Under the pieces are notes generated by a model. That model saw only the letters and a program-made list of their open reading frames with translations, was not told the origin of the DNA and searched no databases. A program made the translations under genes and the position numbers. DNA of 64,000 bases from Mucilaginibacter gossypii (GTDB lineage Bacteria; Bacteroidota; Bacteroidia; Sphingobacteriales; Sphingobacteriaceae), in the NCBI RefSeq assembly GCF_900100945.1, contig NZ_FNCG01000004.1, positions 434,001 through 498,000 of the forward strand, read 5' to 3'. Positions 1 to 7,713 of the stretch are shown here, in pieces (position 1 is the stretch's first letter; each line of letters begins with the position of its first letter).

Positions 1-483
1 AAAAATGCGGGCGTTCTTAATAATATTGTAAAGGCGGTTCCTGAAGGTTATACGCTCTTAGTTATCGGCAATAAAGACAGGCTTGCCCCTGATTTATATC
101 AAAGTTTAGTTAACGAGGCCCGGGCAGGTAAGGTAAACCTTGTTTTCCGTTCGGACATTTCAGAATCTGAAAAATATTCAGAGCTGGCATCAGCTCAATT
201 ATTGCTGTACAGTTCAACATTTGAAGGGTATGGTTTGCCGCCTATTGAGGCCCAGTATGTTAATACCCCGGTTTTATGTTCGGCTATTCCTGTTTTGCAG
301 GAGGTAAATGCCAAAGCGGATTTTGTGGATTTCGCAGATTTAGAAGCGTTAAAAAAATTGGTACATAAAATTTTAAACCAAAAGCTTGCACCCAATGAGT
401 TGCATAATTACGTAAGCTCATTTGCGGGCTTTGAGCAATATGCAGTTAATTTAAATAGGCTGTTAAACGATATATCAAAGTAA
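1..483 (+). CDS. Glycosyltransferase, GT4 type (5' end outside window)
   Basis: C-terminal part of a GT4-type glycosyltransferase, expected to move a sugar from a nucleotide-sugar donor during surface polysaccharide assembly at the inner membrane face. The frame is open from base 1, so the start lies upstream; 160 codons remain. They form the donor-binding half: a beta strand and loop (VIGNKDRL, codons 24-31) and the EGYGLPPIE motif at codons 75-83, which fits the E-x7-E signature of GT4 enzymes. The stop codon touches the ATG of the next gene, so it heads the visible part of the long plus-strand operon. Donor and acceptor cannot be read from the sequence. Confidence 0.9.
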   Translation, partial: KNAGVLNNIVKAVPEGYTLLVIGNKDRLAPDLYQSLVNEARAGKVNLVFRSDISESEKYSELASAQLLLYSSTFEGYGLPPIEAQYVNTPVLCSAIPVLQEVNAKADFVDFADLEALKKLVHKILNQKLAPNELHNYVSSFAGFEQYAVNLNRLLNDISK

Positions 484-1188
484 ATGAAATACAAATATGT
501 AGCAGAAATACCCGTGCGTTTGGGTAGTAAAAGAGTTCCAAAGAAGAACCTGCGTTTAATAAATGGTAAGCCAATGGTTGCTTATGCCATTGATGCCGCT
601 AAACAATCAAGTTTTATTGACGCTGTTTTTGTAAACTCAGAAGCTGAGATAATGCGCAAACTTTGTGCTGAGTATGGTATCGAATTTTATGAACGTAAGC
701 CTGAGCTGGCCGAGGACCATATTGTACAGGATCAGTTTAACTATGATTTTTTGTGTAACGTAGACGCCGAGAACCTGGTTTTGATCAATCCGGTATCTCC
801 TTTGGTGTTACCCTCAGATATTGATGATGCTATAAGGTTTTACGAGGAGCACCAGTTGGATACGCTAATATCGGTGAGAGAAGAAAAGCTGCAGTCGTTT
901 TATGACGGTAAACCTTTAAACTTTAAAACCGATGGCTTGCTGCCCATGACACAAAACCTTGTGCCTATTCAGCTTTGCGCTTGGACTGTTTGCATCTGGA
1001 ACGCGAAGAAATTTAAAGAACACTACGAAAAGCATAACTATGCCGTATTTGTAGGTAACTATGGCTTATATCCATTTGACGCCGTACGTTCGATCAAGGT
1101 ATCATCTGAGGAAGATTTTATCCTGGCCGAATTATATCTGAAATCTAAAATGGCTGAAAACGCCGAAAAAATAGAATACTATGAGTAA
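484..1188 (+). CDS. CMP-sugar cytidylyltransferase (NeuA/KdsB-like)
   Basis: A cytidylyltransferase of the acylneuraminate type (234 aa), which joins CMP from CTP to a sugar acid and so activates it for transfer. The N-terminal motif IPVRLGSKRVPKKN (residues 9-22) is the CTP-binding signature, with the R-x-GSKR-x-P-x-KN pattern intact. Length suits the family (about 220-240 aa). It begins right after the previous stop and overlaps the next gene by 8 bases, so translation is probably coupled. No NeuB or NeuC homologue lies in the window, so the substrate may not be sialic acid. The neighbouring dehydrogenases, isomerase, phosphatase and YhcH-like protein suggest they build that sugar. Confidence 0.85.
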   Translation: MKYKYVAEIPVRLGSKRVPKKNLRLINGKPMVAYAIDAAKQSSFIDAVFVNSEAEIMRKLCAEYGIEFYERKPELAEDHIVQDQFNYDFLCNVDAENLVLINPVSPLVLPSDIDDAIRFYEEHQLDTLISVREEKLQSFYDGKPLNFKTDGLLPMTQNLVPIQLCAWTVCIWNAKKFKEHYEKHNYAVFVGNYGLYPFDAVRSIKVSSEEDFILAELYLKSKMAENAEKIEYYE

Positions 1189-2101
1189 AATATTAACATC
1201 TCCCTCTTCTTTTGGCCAGGTTGGAAAAGAGCCTGTTGACTTGCTTGTTGAAAGTGGTTACGAAGTAATTGACAACCCCTACGGAAGAAAATTAACGGAA
1301 GACGAAGTAATAGAACTGGCTAAAGATTGTGTTGGCATAGTTGCAGGAGTAGAGCCGCTTACCGAAAGGGTAATGGATGCATTACCAAACCTGAAATGCA
1401 TAAGCAGGGTAGGCATTGGTATGGACAGCGTGGATTTGAAACATGCCGCCAAAAAAGGAATAATTGTAAAGAATACGCCTGATGGGCCAACACGTGCAGT
1501 TGCAGAGCTTACGTTGGCAATGACACTTACATTATTACGCAAAATTCCGCAAGCTCATTATGATATGAAAAACGGGCAGTGGAAAAAACAAATAGGTAAC
1601 CTGGTGCTTAACAAAATTGTCGGCGTTGTTGGTTTGGGCCGTATCGGAAAACTGGTAGCGCAACTATTCAGGGGCATCGGAAACCCGGTGATCGGCTATG
1701 ATCCTTATGCTGATCAGGCATGGGCATCAAGTAATAACGTGGAGCTTGTAGATATGGAAACTTTACTTACTAAGGCGGATATAGTTACCATTCACGTACC
1801 GGGTAATGAAGATGGTTCGGCTGTTATTGGCGAAAATGAGATCAGCAAGATGAAGGACGGATCATTTTTGATAAACATTTCCCGTGGAGGTATTGTTGAT
1901 GAAGCGGCATTGTACAATGCGCTTGCAGGCAAAAAACTGACAGGTGCCGCTGTCGATGTATTTTCTGAAGAGCCTTATTCAGGCGCTCTGTGTACGCTCG
2001 ATAATATCGTACTTACCCCCCATTTAGGGTCATATGCCGAGGAGGGTAAATTATTAATGGAAATTGAGGCGGTTAAAAATCTTATTAACGCTCTAAAATA
2101 A
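1181..2101 (+). CDS. D-2-hydroxyacid dehydrogenase (phosphoglycerate dehydrogenase-like)
   Basis: NAD-dependent D-isomer-specific 2-hydroxyacid dehydrogenase, 306 aa, interconverting a 2-hydroxy acid and a 2-keto acid. The nucleotide-binding GLGRIG loop is at residues 151-156. The expected catalytic residues are present: Arg235 in NISRGG, Glu264 in FSEEP and His281 in LTPHLG. There is no C-terminal ACT domain, so it is shorter than regulatory SerA and is probably not the housekeeping serine enzyme. Its place directly after the cytidylyltransferase gene (8-base overlap) suggests that it oxidises or reduces an intermediate of the activated sugar acid. The real substrate is unknown. Confidence 0.85.
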   Translation: MSKILTSPSSFGQVGKEPVDLLVESGYEVIDNPYGRKLTEDEVIELAKDCVGIVAGVEPLTERVMDALPNLKCISRVGIGMDSVDLKHAAKKGIIVKNTPDGPTRAVAELTLAMTLTLLRKIPQAHYDMKNGQWKKQIGNLVLNKIVGVVGLGRIGKLVAQLFRGIGNPVIGYDPYADQAWASSNNVELVDMETLLTKADIVTIHVPGNEDGSAVIGENEISKMKDGSFLINISRGGIVDEAALYNALAGKKLTGAAVDVFSEEPYSGALCTLDNIVLTPHLGSYAEEGKLLMEIEAVKNLINALK

Positions 2102-2109
2102 CATATACT

Positions 2110-3102
2110 ATGAATTATAAAGTAGGGATAATAGGCTACGGCGTAATGGGTAAAATACGCCATCAGGCAATAGATGAAATTAAAAAAGGGACTGTTATTG
2201 CTCTGTCAGAACCCAACGGAGAGCCGAATATCAACGGAATTCCTAATATCAGCCACGAAGAAATCCTCAATCACCCGGAAGTTGATGTGATTATTGTTTG
2301 TACTCCTAACTTTTTAAACAAGGAGCTTACCATCCGCGCGTTAAACGCACGTAAACACGTTTTTTGCGAAAAACCTCCGGCATTTACAGGTGCTGATATT
2401 TTAGAGATTCAGGAAGCCGAAGCAAAGAGCGGTAAAAAACTGATGTATGGTTTTAACCACCGTCATCACGATAGCGTAATCCATATGAAAAATCTTATTG
2501 ACAGCGGTCAATACGGTAAGGTTTTGTGGTTGCGTGGCCGCTATGGTAAAAGCGTTACAGCCGATTACTTCAACCAATGGAGAGCAAAAAAGGAATTAGC
2601 AGGTGGTGGTATCCTGATGGACCAGGGTATTCATATGCTTGATTTGTTCCTTTACCTGTCTGGTGATTTTGATGTTATAAAATCTGAAGTTTCAAATCTT
2701 TACTGGCACATGGATGTTGAAGATAACGCATTCGTTATTCTTAAAGAATCAGCTACAGGTAAAGTAGCGTCATTGCACTCTACAATGTCGCAATGGCGCC
2801 ATTTGTTTTCACTTGAGATATTCCTTGAAAAAGGCTATATGGTTTTAAACGGCCTTATCACATCTTCAATGTCTTATGGAGAGGAAACATTGTCTATTGC
2901 AAGAAACAGGTCGACAGCGCCAGCCGCTACCTGGAAAGACGAGGTGGTAACCAAATACGTTAATAATAACAGTTGGCGTTATGAAATGGACCATTTCTTC
3001 GATTCAATTAATGAAAATAAAGATATTGAAATAGGTAACTCCAAAGATGCCTATAAGCTGATGAAAATTATCGACAAGGTATACGAACAAAAAGATTTTT
3101 AA
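2110..3102 (+). CDS. Gfo/Idh/MocA family oxidoreductase
   Basis: NAD(P)-dependent sugar oxidoreductase of the Gfo/Idh/MocA family, 330 aa. The N-terminal Rossmann fold has GYGVMG at residues 9-14, and the family signature EKPP starts at Glu87-Lys88-Pro89. The MDQGIHMLDL segment later in the chain carries the usual active-site Asp and His. Such enzymes commonly oxidise a sugar at C3 or reduce a keto sugar. It lies 8 bases after the dehydrogenase gene and 20 before the isomerase gene, so it is operonic and likely part of the same sugar pathway. The exact reaction cannot be assigned. Confidence 0.85.
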   Translation: MNYKVGIIGYGVMGKIRHQAIDEIKKGTVIALSEPNGEPNINGIPNISHEEILNHPEVDVIIVCTPNFLNKELTIRALNARKHVFCEKPPAFTGADILEIQEAEAKSGKKLMYGFNHRHHDSVIHMKNLIDSGQYGKVLWLRGRYGKSVTADYFNQWRAKKELAGGGILMDQGIHMLDLFLYLSGDFDVIKSEVSNLYWHMDVEDNAFVILKESATGKVASLHSTMSQWRHLFSLEIFLEKGYMVLNGLITSSMSYGEETLSIARNRSTAPAATWKDEVVTKYVNNNSWRYEMDHFFDSINENKDIEIGNSKDAYKLMKIIDKVYEQKDF

Positions 3103-3122
3103 AAAAGATAACCCCTACTAAC

Positions 3123-3725
3123 ATGGAAAGACAAGGAAAAATTAAAGATTATTTAGCTGACTATACGTCACGTTTAACCGATATTTTAAATAAAATAGAG
3201 GTTGAAAAGCTTGAGCAGGTTATTACTGCCATGATTGAAGCGTTTAAAAACAAAAATACTATTTATGTAGTTGGCAACGGCGGAAGCGCGGCCACCGCAT
3301 CTCACATGCAGGCTGACTTCAGGTTTTTTGTACGTTATTTTTCTAAATTCCGTCCAAAAATCTTCGCATTAACAGACAACGCGCCAATGATAACTGCCAT
3401 TGGCAATGATAACAACTTTGATGATGTTTTTGTTGAACAAATGCGTGGCCAGTTTGTTTCCGGCGATTTATTGATCGCGATATCTGCAAGCGGAAACTCA
3501 CCAAACCTTGTAAAGGCTGCCGAGTTTGCAAATGAGTTGGGCGGTACTTCAATTGCGTTTGTGGGCTTTTTAGGCGGGAAGTTGAACGAAATTTCTAAAA
3601 TTTCATTGTACACGCCAAATCCTAAAGGTGATTACGGGCCGATTGAGGATGTACACATGATACTTAACCATATCATTGTAAACTACCTTTCGGTAGACGA
3701 AGAGTTTCTTGCTTTAAACGCATAA
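3123..3725 (+). CDS. SIS-domain sugar-phosphate isomerase (GmhA-like)
   Basis: Phosphosugar isomerase of the SIS family, 200 aa, closest in pattern to sedoheptulose-7-phosphate isomerase GmhA. GNGGSAATASHMQADF (residues 51-66) matches the GmhA signature GNGGSA..A.H...E/D, with His61 in the family position, and ISASGNSPN is the second phosphate-binding loop. The chain starts with a helical segment as in GmhA. In capsule loci such enzymes feed heptose or other sugar phosphates into nucleotide-sugar pathways. No heptose kinase or HddC-type transferase is nearby, so a new substrate is possible. Confidence 0.85.
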   Translation: MERQGKIKDYLADYTSRLTDILNKIEVEKLEQVITAMIEAFKNKNTIYVVGNGGSAATASHMQADFRFFVRYFSKFRPKIFALTDNAPMITAIGNDNNFDDVFVEQMRGQFVSGDLLIAISASGNSPNLVKAAEFANELGGTSIAFVGFLGGKLNEISKISLYTPNPKGDYGPIEDVHMILNHIIVNYLSVDEEFLALNA

Positions 3726-3756
3726 GCAACGTTAATACAGCTATCTAAGATCATAT

Positions 3757-4509
3757 ATGTATACTTCACCATTAAAAAAATACCTTGATGTTGCTGTTAA
3801 AGCTGCCGAAATGGCCAGCGAGTTACTTTTGCAGGCAAAACAAGCTCCTGTTAAAATAAACAGCAGCGTAAACAAGGATATTAAACTTGACGCCGATGTT
3901 CAGTCGGAGAGCCTTATAGTAAAATATCTGGCCGAGAATTCTCCGTATGATATATTAAGCGAAGAGTCGGGCACAGTAAAAACATCAGCAGATCAAACAC
4001 TCCGCTGGATAGTAGATCCATTAGATGGCAGTCTAAATTTTTCGCGGGATTTTGATATGTACGGCGTTTCTATTGGTTTGTGGGATGGTGGTCAACCAGT
4101 GCTGGGTGTAATATATGATTTTAATCATGGAAAAATGTATACCGGCATAGTTGGAGACGGTGCTTATTGTAATAACCAAAAAATCCAGGTAAGTAATATC
4201 GCCGATAGGAAGGACAGCATCATTGCTACCGGCTTCCCTGTTTATTCGGATTTTGATCAGGACAGTTTATTGAAATTTGTTTCCAATATTCAGGTATACA
4301 AAAAAGTGCGGCTGTTAGGCTCAGCCGCACTTTCATTAATCATGGTAGCAAAAGGCAGCATGGAAGTATACATGGAGGATAATATTGCGATTTGGGACGT
4401 AGCTGCAGGTTTGGCCATATTAGAGGCAGCGGGGGGCTACTATGAACTTAGTGCAGGCAAAGGTGATAATTATTTGAAGGTGTTTGCCTCAAACGGACAG
4501 GTAAAGTAA
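3757..4509 (+). CDS. Inositol-monophosphatase-family sugar phosphatase
   Basis: Mg-dependent phosphatase of the inositol monophosphatase/CysQ superfamily, 250 aa. All metal-site motifs are present: EESG (Glu69, Glu70), WIVDPLDGSLNF with Asp87 and Asp90, and AIWDVAAG with Asp214 near the C-terminus. Length fits the family. Within this operon it most simply removes the phosphate from the product of the upstream isomerase before CMP activation. A role as 3'(2'),5'-bisphosphate nucleotidase is possible, because cysDN lie 13 kb away, but operon membership favours a sugar phosphate. The ATG at 3757 follows a 31-base gap. Confidence 0.82.
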   Translation: MYTSPLKKYLDVAVKAAEMASELLLQAKQAPVKINSSVNKDIKLDADVQSESLIVKYLAENSPYDILSEESGTVKTSADQTLRWIVDPLDGSLNFSRDFDMYGVSIGLWDGGQPVLGVIYDFNHGKMYTGIVGDGAYCNNQKIQVSNIADRKDSIIATGFPVYSDFDQDSLLKFVSNIQVYKKVRLLGSAALSLIMVAKGSMEVYMEDNIAIWDVAAGLAILEAAGGYYELSAGKGDNYLKVFASNGQVK

Positions 4510-4537
4510 CGGACAGAATAAACGAGTTTAAAAAAAT

Positions 4538-4987
4538 ATGATAGTAGATTCAATTGATAACATCGACTTTTATAAATCTTTCAATAAGGATATTTATGAT
4601 GGTCTTTTGTTTATAAAAGAGGCTCCTGCCGATATCGCGTTAGGAGAATATCCAATATCGGCAAATGTAAAGGCCATTGTAATGGAATATGAAACTAAGG
4701 TTGACAATGGGTTTGGCTATGAAGCTCATCAGCATGTAATTGATATCCAGTTCCCTTTTATTGGAAAAGAACTCGTGAAGTATGTTACTTTAGATAAGCT
4801 CGAAGCTTATACGCAATATGATGAAGCTAAGGATGTTACTTTTTTCCGCGCATCGGTTCCAGAGTCTGAAGTTGTAATAGGTGAAGGTATATTTGGTATA
4901 TTTTTCCCGATAGATGCCCATGCGCCTATGCATTGCTTTAAAGTACCAGAGTACATCAAAAAAATTGTTATAAAAATTAAGTGTTGA
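4538..4987 (+). CDS. YhcH/YjgK/YiaL (TabA/NanQ) family protein
   Basis: Single-domain cupin-like protein of the YhcH/YiaL family (DUF386), 149 aa. Conserved metal-site residues are visible: YEAHQHVIDIQF (Glu62, His64, Asp69) and FFPIDAHAP with His128. Family member NanQ is a sialic acid anomerase, and others act on sugar acids such as N-acetylneuraminate or gulonate. Placed with a NeuA-like cytidylyltransferase, it could supply the correct anomer of a keto-sugar acid for CMP activation. That link is an inference. It ends within the extended frame of the next gene. Confidence 0.82.
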   Translation: MIVDSIDNIDFYKSFNKDIYDGLLFIKEAPADIALGEYPISANVKAIVMEYETKVDNGFGYEAHQHVIDIQFPFIGKELVKYVTLDKLEAYTQYDEAKDVTFFRASVPESEVVIGEGIFGIFFPIDAHAPMHCFKVPEYIKKIVIKIKC

Positions 4988-5013
4988 GTTCTGATTTACA
5001 ACAAAAAGCAAAT

Positions 5014-5679
5014 ATGATTCGCTTATCTTATACAATTTCGCAAAATACACCTGCATACGGTAACAAGGATAAAATATTTATCAGGGATAATTCATCTATC
5101 CTAAAAGGCGAAACGGCAAATACATCGTGCTGGATATTTTCAAATAATCATATCGGTACGCACATAGATAGCGCTTTTCATTTTTGCCAAACAGGAAAAA
5201 AAACCTACGAGCTGCCGGTAGAAGATTTCTATTACAAAAAAGTAAGCCTGATAGACATACCTTGCGGGCAGGCAAAACTTATCAGTATTCCTGATATAGA
5301 AACATCTAGTGATATCGACCCCGAAGTAGAATTGCTACTTATACGCACAGGTTTTGAAGGATACAGAGATACTGACAAATATTGGAACGACAACCCGGGT
5401 TTGGCTCCCGAACTGGCGGATTATCTGAGGCTGAAATTTCCGAAATTAAGATGCGTTGGGTTTGATTTTATATCACTTACCTCATGGCAGTTCAGACCAC
5501 AGGGGAGGGAAAGCCACAAGCAGTTTTTATGTCCGGGTGATGATAAGGTAAGTATATTGGTTATTGAAGATATGGCCTTGGCTGCGGTTAACCGTAAGTT
5601 GAACTGGGTGATAGTTGCTCCTTTGTTTGTTGAAGACGGTAACGGCGGAGCCGTAACTGTATTTGCCGAATTTGCCTGA
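5014..5679 (+). CDS. Cyclase family protein (kynurenine formamidase-like hydrolase)
   Basis: Metal-dependent hydrolase of the cyclase/KynB fold, 221 aa from the ATG at 5014. The frame also has a GTG at 4981 that would overlap the previous stop; the ATG is preferred because MIRLSYTI is a usual N-terminus for the family. The zinc signature HIGTHIDSAFH is intact (His46, His50, Asp52, His56 from this start). The family opens amides or lactones of small acids. In this operon it might act on a lactone, lactam or formyl form of the sugar acid. No kynurenine pathway genes are nearby, so tryptophan breakdown is unlikely. Confidence 0.82.
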   Translation: MIRLSYTISQNTPAYGNKDKIFIRDNSSILKGETANTSCWIFSNNHIGTHIDSAFHFCQTGKKTYELPVEDFYYKKVSLIDIPCGQAKLISIPDIETSSDIDPEVELLLIRTGFEGYRDTDKYWNDNPGLAPELADYLRLKFPKLRCVGFDFISLTSWQFRPQGRESHKQFLCPGDDKVSILVIEDMALAAVNRKLNWVIVAPLFVEDGNGGAVTVFAEFA

Positions 5680-5756
5680 ATATAAATACACGCAGCATTA
5701 TAACAGAGGGCTGTTAACACAAAACGATTAATTATAATTAATAAATAAACAAGACT

Positions 5757-6596
5757 ATGGAAGGCATAAAACGTTTACTATCATTCAAGCTAAGTGATCT
5801 TACCTTTGGAAGGGTATCAAGGGCGCTGTTAAGAAGGGTTGGCAATATATGGCATTTGGCTACGTGGTATTTCCCATTTGGATTTTCTAAACGGAACAAG
5901 GAAAAGATTAAACAATATGAAAATATTCATGCCGGCAAAAGGTGTTTTATTGTTTGTAATGGCCCCGGCTTAAATAAAATAAATATCGATCTGCTGAAAA
6001 ATGAATACACTATTGGTATGAATAGGATCTATTTGATGGAAGAGCAAAATGGCTTTTCACCTACTTATTTATTTTGTTATGATAAAGCTACTCAGCTTCT
6101 TCAGTTTACCGAAGAGTTTGATGCTTTAAAATTACCCTGCTTTTTTAACTGGGATTTGAATAAGAAATTCAGCAGAAAAGATAATCAGGTGTTTTTAAAA
6201 GGAAAATTTTCACCTTCTTTTTCAATAGATCCGATTGATGATTTGGTGGGCAATGGCAAAACCGTAACATATATATGCATGCAGTTGGCTTATTATATGG
6301 GTTTTAGCGAAGTTTACCTGGTAGGGAAAGATCATTCTTACAATACCACTGTAAAACCCACAAATGCAATTGTAAGTGATGGGCATGATCTTAATCACTT
6401 TTCGCCAAAATACTATCGCCCCGGACAAATATGGGATGCCCCTGATTACCATTCGGAAGAGTTAGCATATAAGCTTGCGCGTAAAGTGTTTGAGCAAAGC
6501 GGCAGAAAAATACAAGATGCAAGTGTTGACGGCAAGCTTGATGTTTTTGAAAAAGTTGACTTTAAAGAACTGTTCACAGAGAATATACATAGTTAG
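5757..6596 (+). CDS. MptE/DUF115-like protein, possible sugar transferase
   Basis: 279-aa protein with the CNGPGL loop and MNRIYL strand (residues about 67-95) that mark the DUF115 / 6-hydroxymethylpterin diphosphokinase MptE-like fold. The same N-G-P-S/G-L loop binds CMP-sugar in GT42 sialyltransferases, which are structurally related. A later segment VYLVGKDHSY gives a conserved Asp-His pair. In capsule and O-antigen loci such proteins sit among glycosyltransferases and are suspected sugar transferases. Downstream of a CMP-sugar cassette, a CMP-sugar-dependent transferase is an attractive but unproven reading. It lies 77 bases after the cyclase gene and 15 before the next glycosyltransferase gene. 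Confidence 0.7.
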   Translation: MEGIKRLLSFKLSDLTFGRVSRALLRRVGNIWHLATWYFPFGFSKRNKEKIKQYENIHAGKRCFIVCNGPGLNKINIDLLKNEYTIGMNRIYLMEEQNGFSPTYLFCYDKATQLLQFTEEFDALKLPCFFNWDLNKKFSRKDNQVFLKGKFSPSFSIDPIDDLVGNGKTVTYICMQLAYYMGFSEVYLVGKDHSYNTTVKPTNAIVSDGHDLNHFSPKYYRPGQIWDAPDYHSEELAYKLARKVFEQSGRKIQDASVDGKLDVFEKVDFKELFTENIHS

Positions 6597-6611
6597 TTCC
6601 ATTATTATATA

Positions 6612-7712
6612 ATGAATATTTTTGTTATCGGTACAAGGGGAATACCCAACATTCAGGGGGGGGTAGAAACCCATTGCGAGGAGTTATATTCAGATCTTGT
6701 TAAGAAAGATAATGTCAATGTTACCGTTGTAAGAAGAAGTGCTTACGCAAATGAAACTAAGGGCCTTGAAAATTATAAGGGAGTTCATTTAAAAACTATC
6801 TACTCTCCGAAAAACAGGTTTTTAGAAGCGATTGTACATACATTTTTAGCAATTATATATGCTGGAGTTAAGCGTCCGGATATACTTCACATTCATGCTA
6901 TTGGACCGGCTTTGTTTACCCCCTTTGCCAGGTTGTTAGGTTTAAAGGTTGTAGTAACCCATCATGGACCAGACTATGAGCGACAAAAATGGGGAAAAGC
7001 AGCTAAGAGGTTTTTAAAATTAGGCGAATGGGCTGGAGTAAAATTTGCTAATAAGGTAATAGTGATCTCCAAGGTAATTGGAGAAAGCATCAAGAATAAA
7101 TACGGAAGGCATGATTACGATTTAATACATAACGGTGTTCCGGTTGCAAAAAAGAATTACCAGACAGACTATCTTAACCAGCTTGTTGTACAGCCCCATA
7201 AATATGTTTTTACCCTTGGCAGGTTTGTTCCTGAAAAAGGCTTTGATTATTTAATTAGGGCCTATAAGCAATCGCCCATAGCTAATGAGTACAAACTTGT
7301 TATTGCCGGTGAAGCAGATCACGAAACAGAATATTCAACGGAGTTGCGTTTGCTGGCACAAAAAGAGGGAATAATCCTTCCGGGATTTATTAAGAACGAT
7401 AAACTACATCAACTGTTTACAAATGCCCGGTTGTTTGTTTTGCCTTCCTTTTATGAAGGATTGCCAATCGTATTGCTTGAGGCCATGAGTTACAGCCTTG
7501 ACATATTGGCAAGCGATATCCCCGCCAATAAAGAAGTCAATTTAACCGGCTCATTTTATTTTGAGGTTGGTAATATCAATAGTTTGTCAGGACAGTTAGA
7601 AAAGAAGCTATGTCAACCAGTAAATGAGGTTAGGTATAATTTGCAAAGTTACAACTGGGAGGTAATTTCAAATCAGACGTATGACGTTTATAAACAATTA
7701 ATAGGTCGATAA
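6612..7712 (+). CDS. GT4 glycosyltransferase with DUF1972 N-terminus
   Basis: Glycosyltransferase of 366 aa. The start MNIFVIGTRGIPNIQGGVETH is the DUF1972/rhamnosyltransferase-type N-terminus, with the GGVETH loop at residues 16-21 for acceptor or donor phosphate contacts. The C-terminal GT4 half has YVFTLGRFVPEKGFDYL and the FYEGLPIVLLEAM donor motif (E-x7-E). Such enzymes add rhamnose or a related sugar to a lipid-linked oligosaccharide at the cytoplasmic face. An eight-G run (6656-6663) encodes the two glycines of the GGVETH loop, and a change of one base would end the frame early (see findings). It ends 1 base before the MBOAT gene. Confidence 0.88.
   Translation: MNIFVIGTRGIPNIQGGVETHCEELYSDLVKKDNVNVTVVRRSAYANETKGLENYKGVHLKTIYSPKNRFLEAIVHTFLAIIYAGVKRPDILHIHAIGPALFTPFARLLGLKVVVTHHGPDYERQKWGKAAKRFLKLGEWAGVKFANKVIVISKVIGESIKNKYGRHDYDLIHNGVPVAKKNYQTDYLNQLVVQPHKYVFTLGRFVPEKGFDYLIRAYKQSPIANEYKLVIAGEADHETEYSTELRLLAQKEGIILPGFIKNDKLHQLFTNARLFVLPSFYEGLPIVLLEAMSYSLDILASDIPANKEVNLTGSFYFEVGNINSLSGQLEKKLCQPVNEVRYNLQSYNWEVISNQTYDVYKQLIGR
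6656..6663 (+). repeat. Eight-G homopolymer in a glycosyltransferase gene
   Basis: Run of eight G bases over codons 15-18 of the GT4 gene, encoding Gln-Gly-Gly-Val. Losing one G makes TAG the next codon. Gaining one G leads to a TAA after a short stretch. This is the layout of a slipped-strand contingency tract. Confidence 0.85.
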
Positions 7713-7713
7713 T

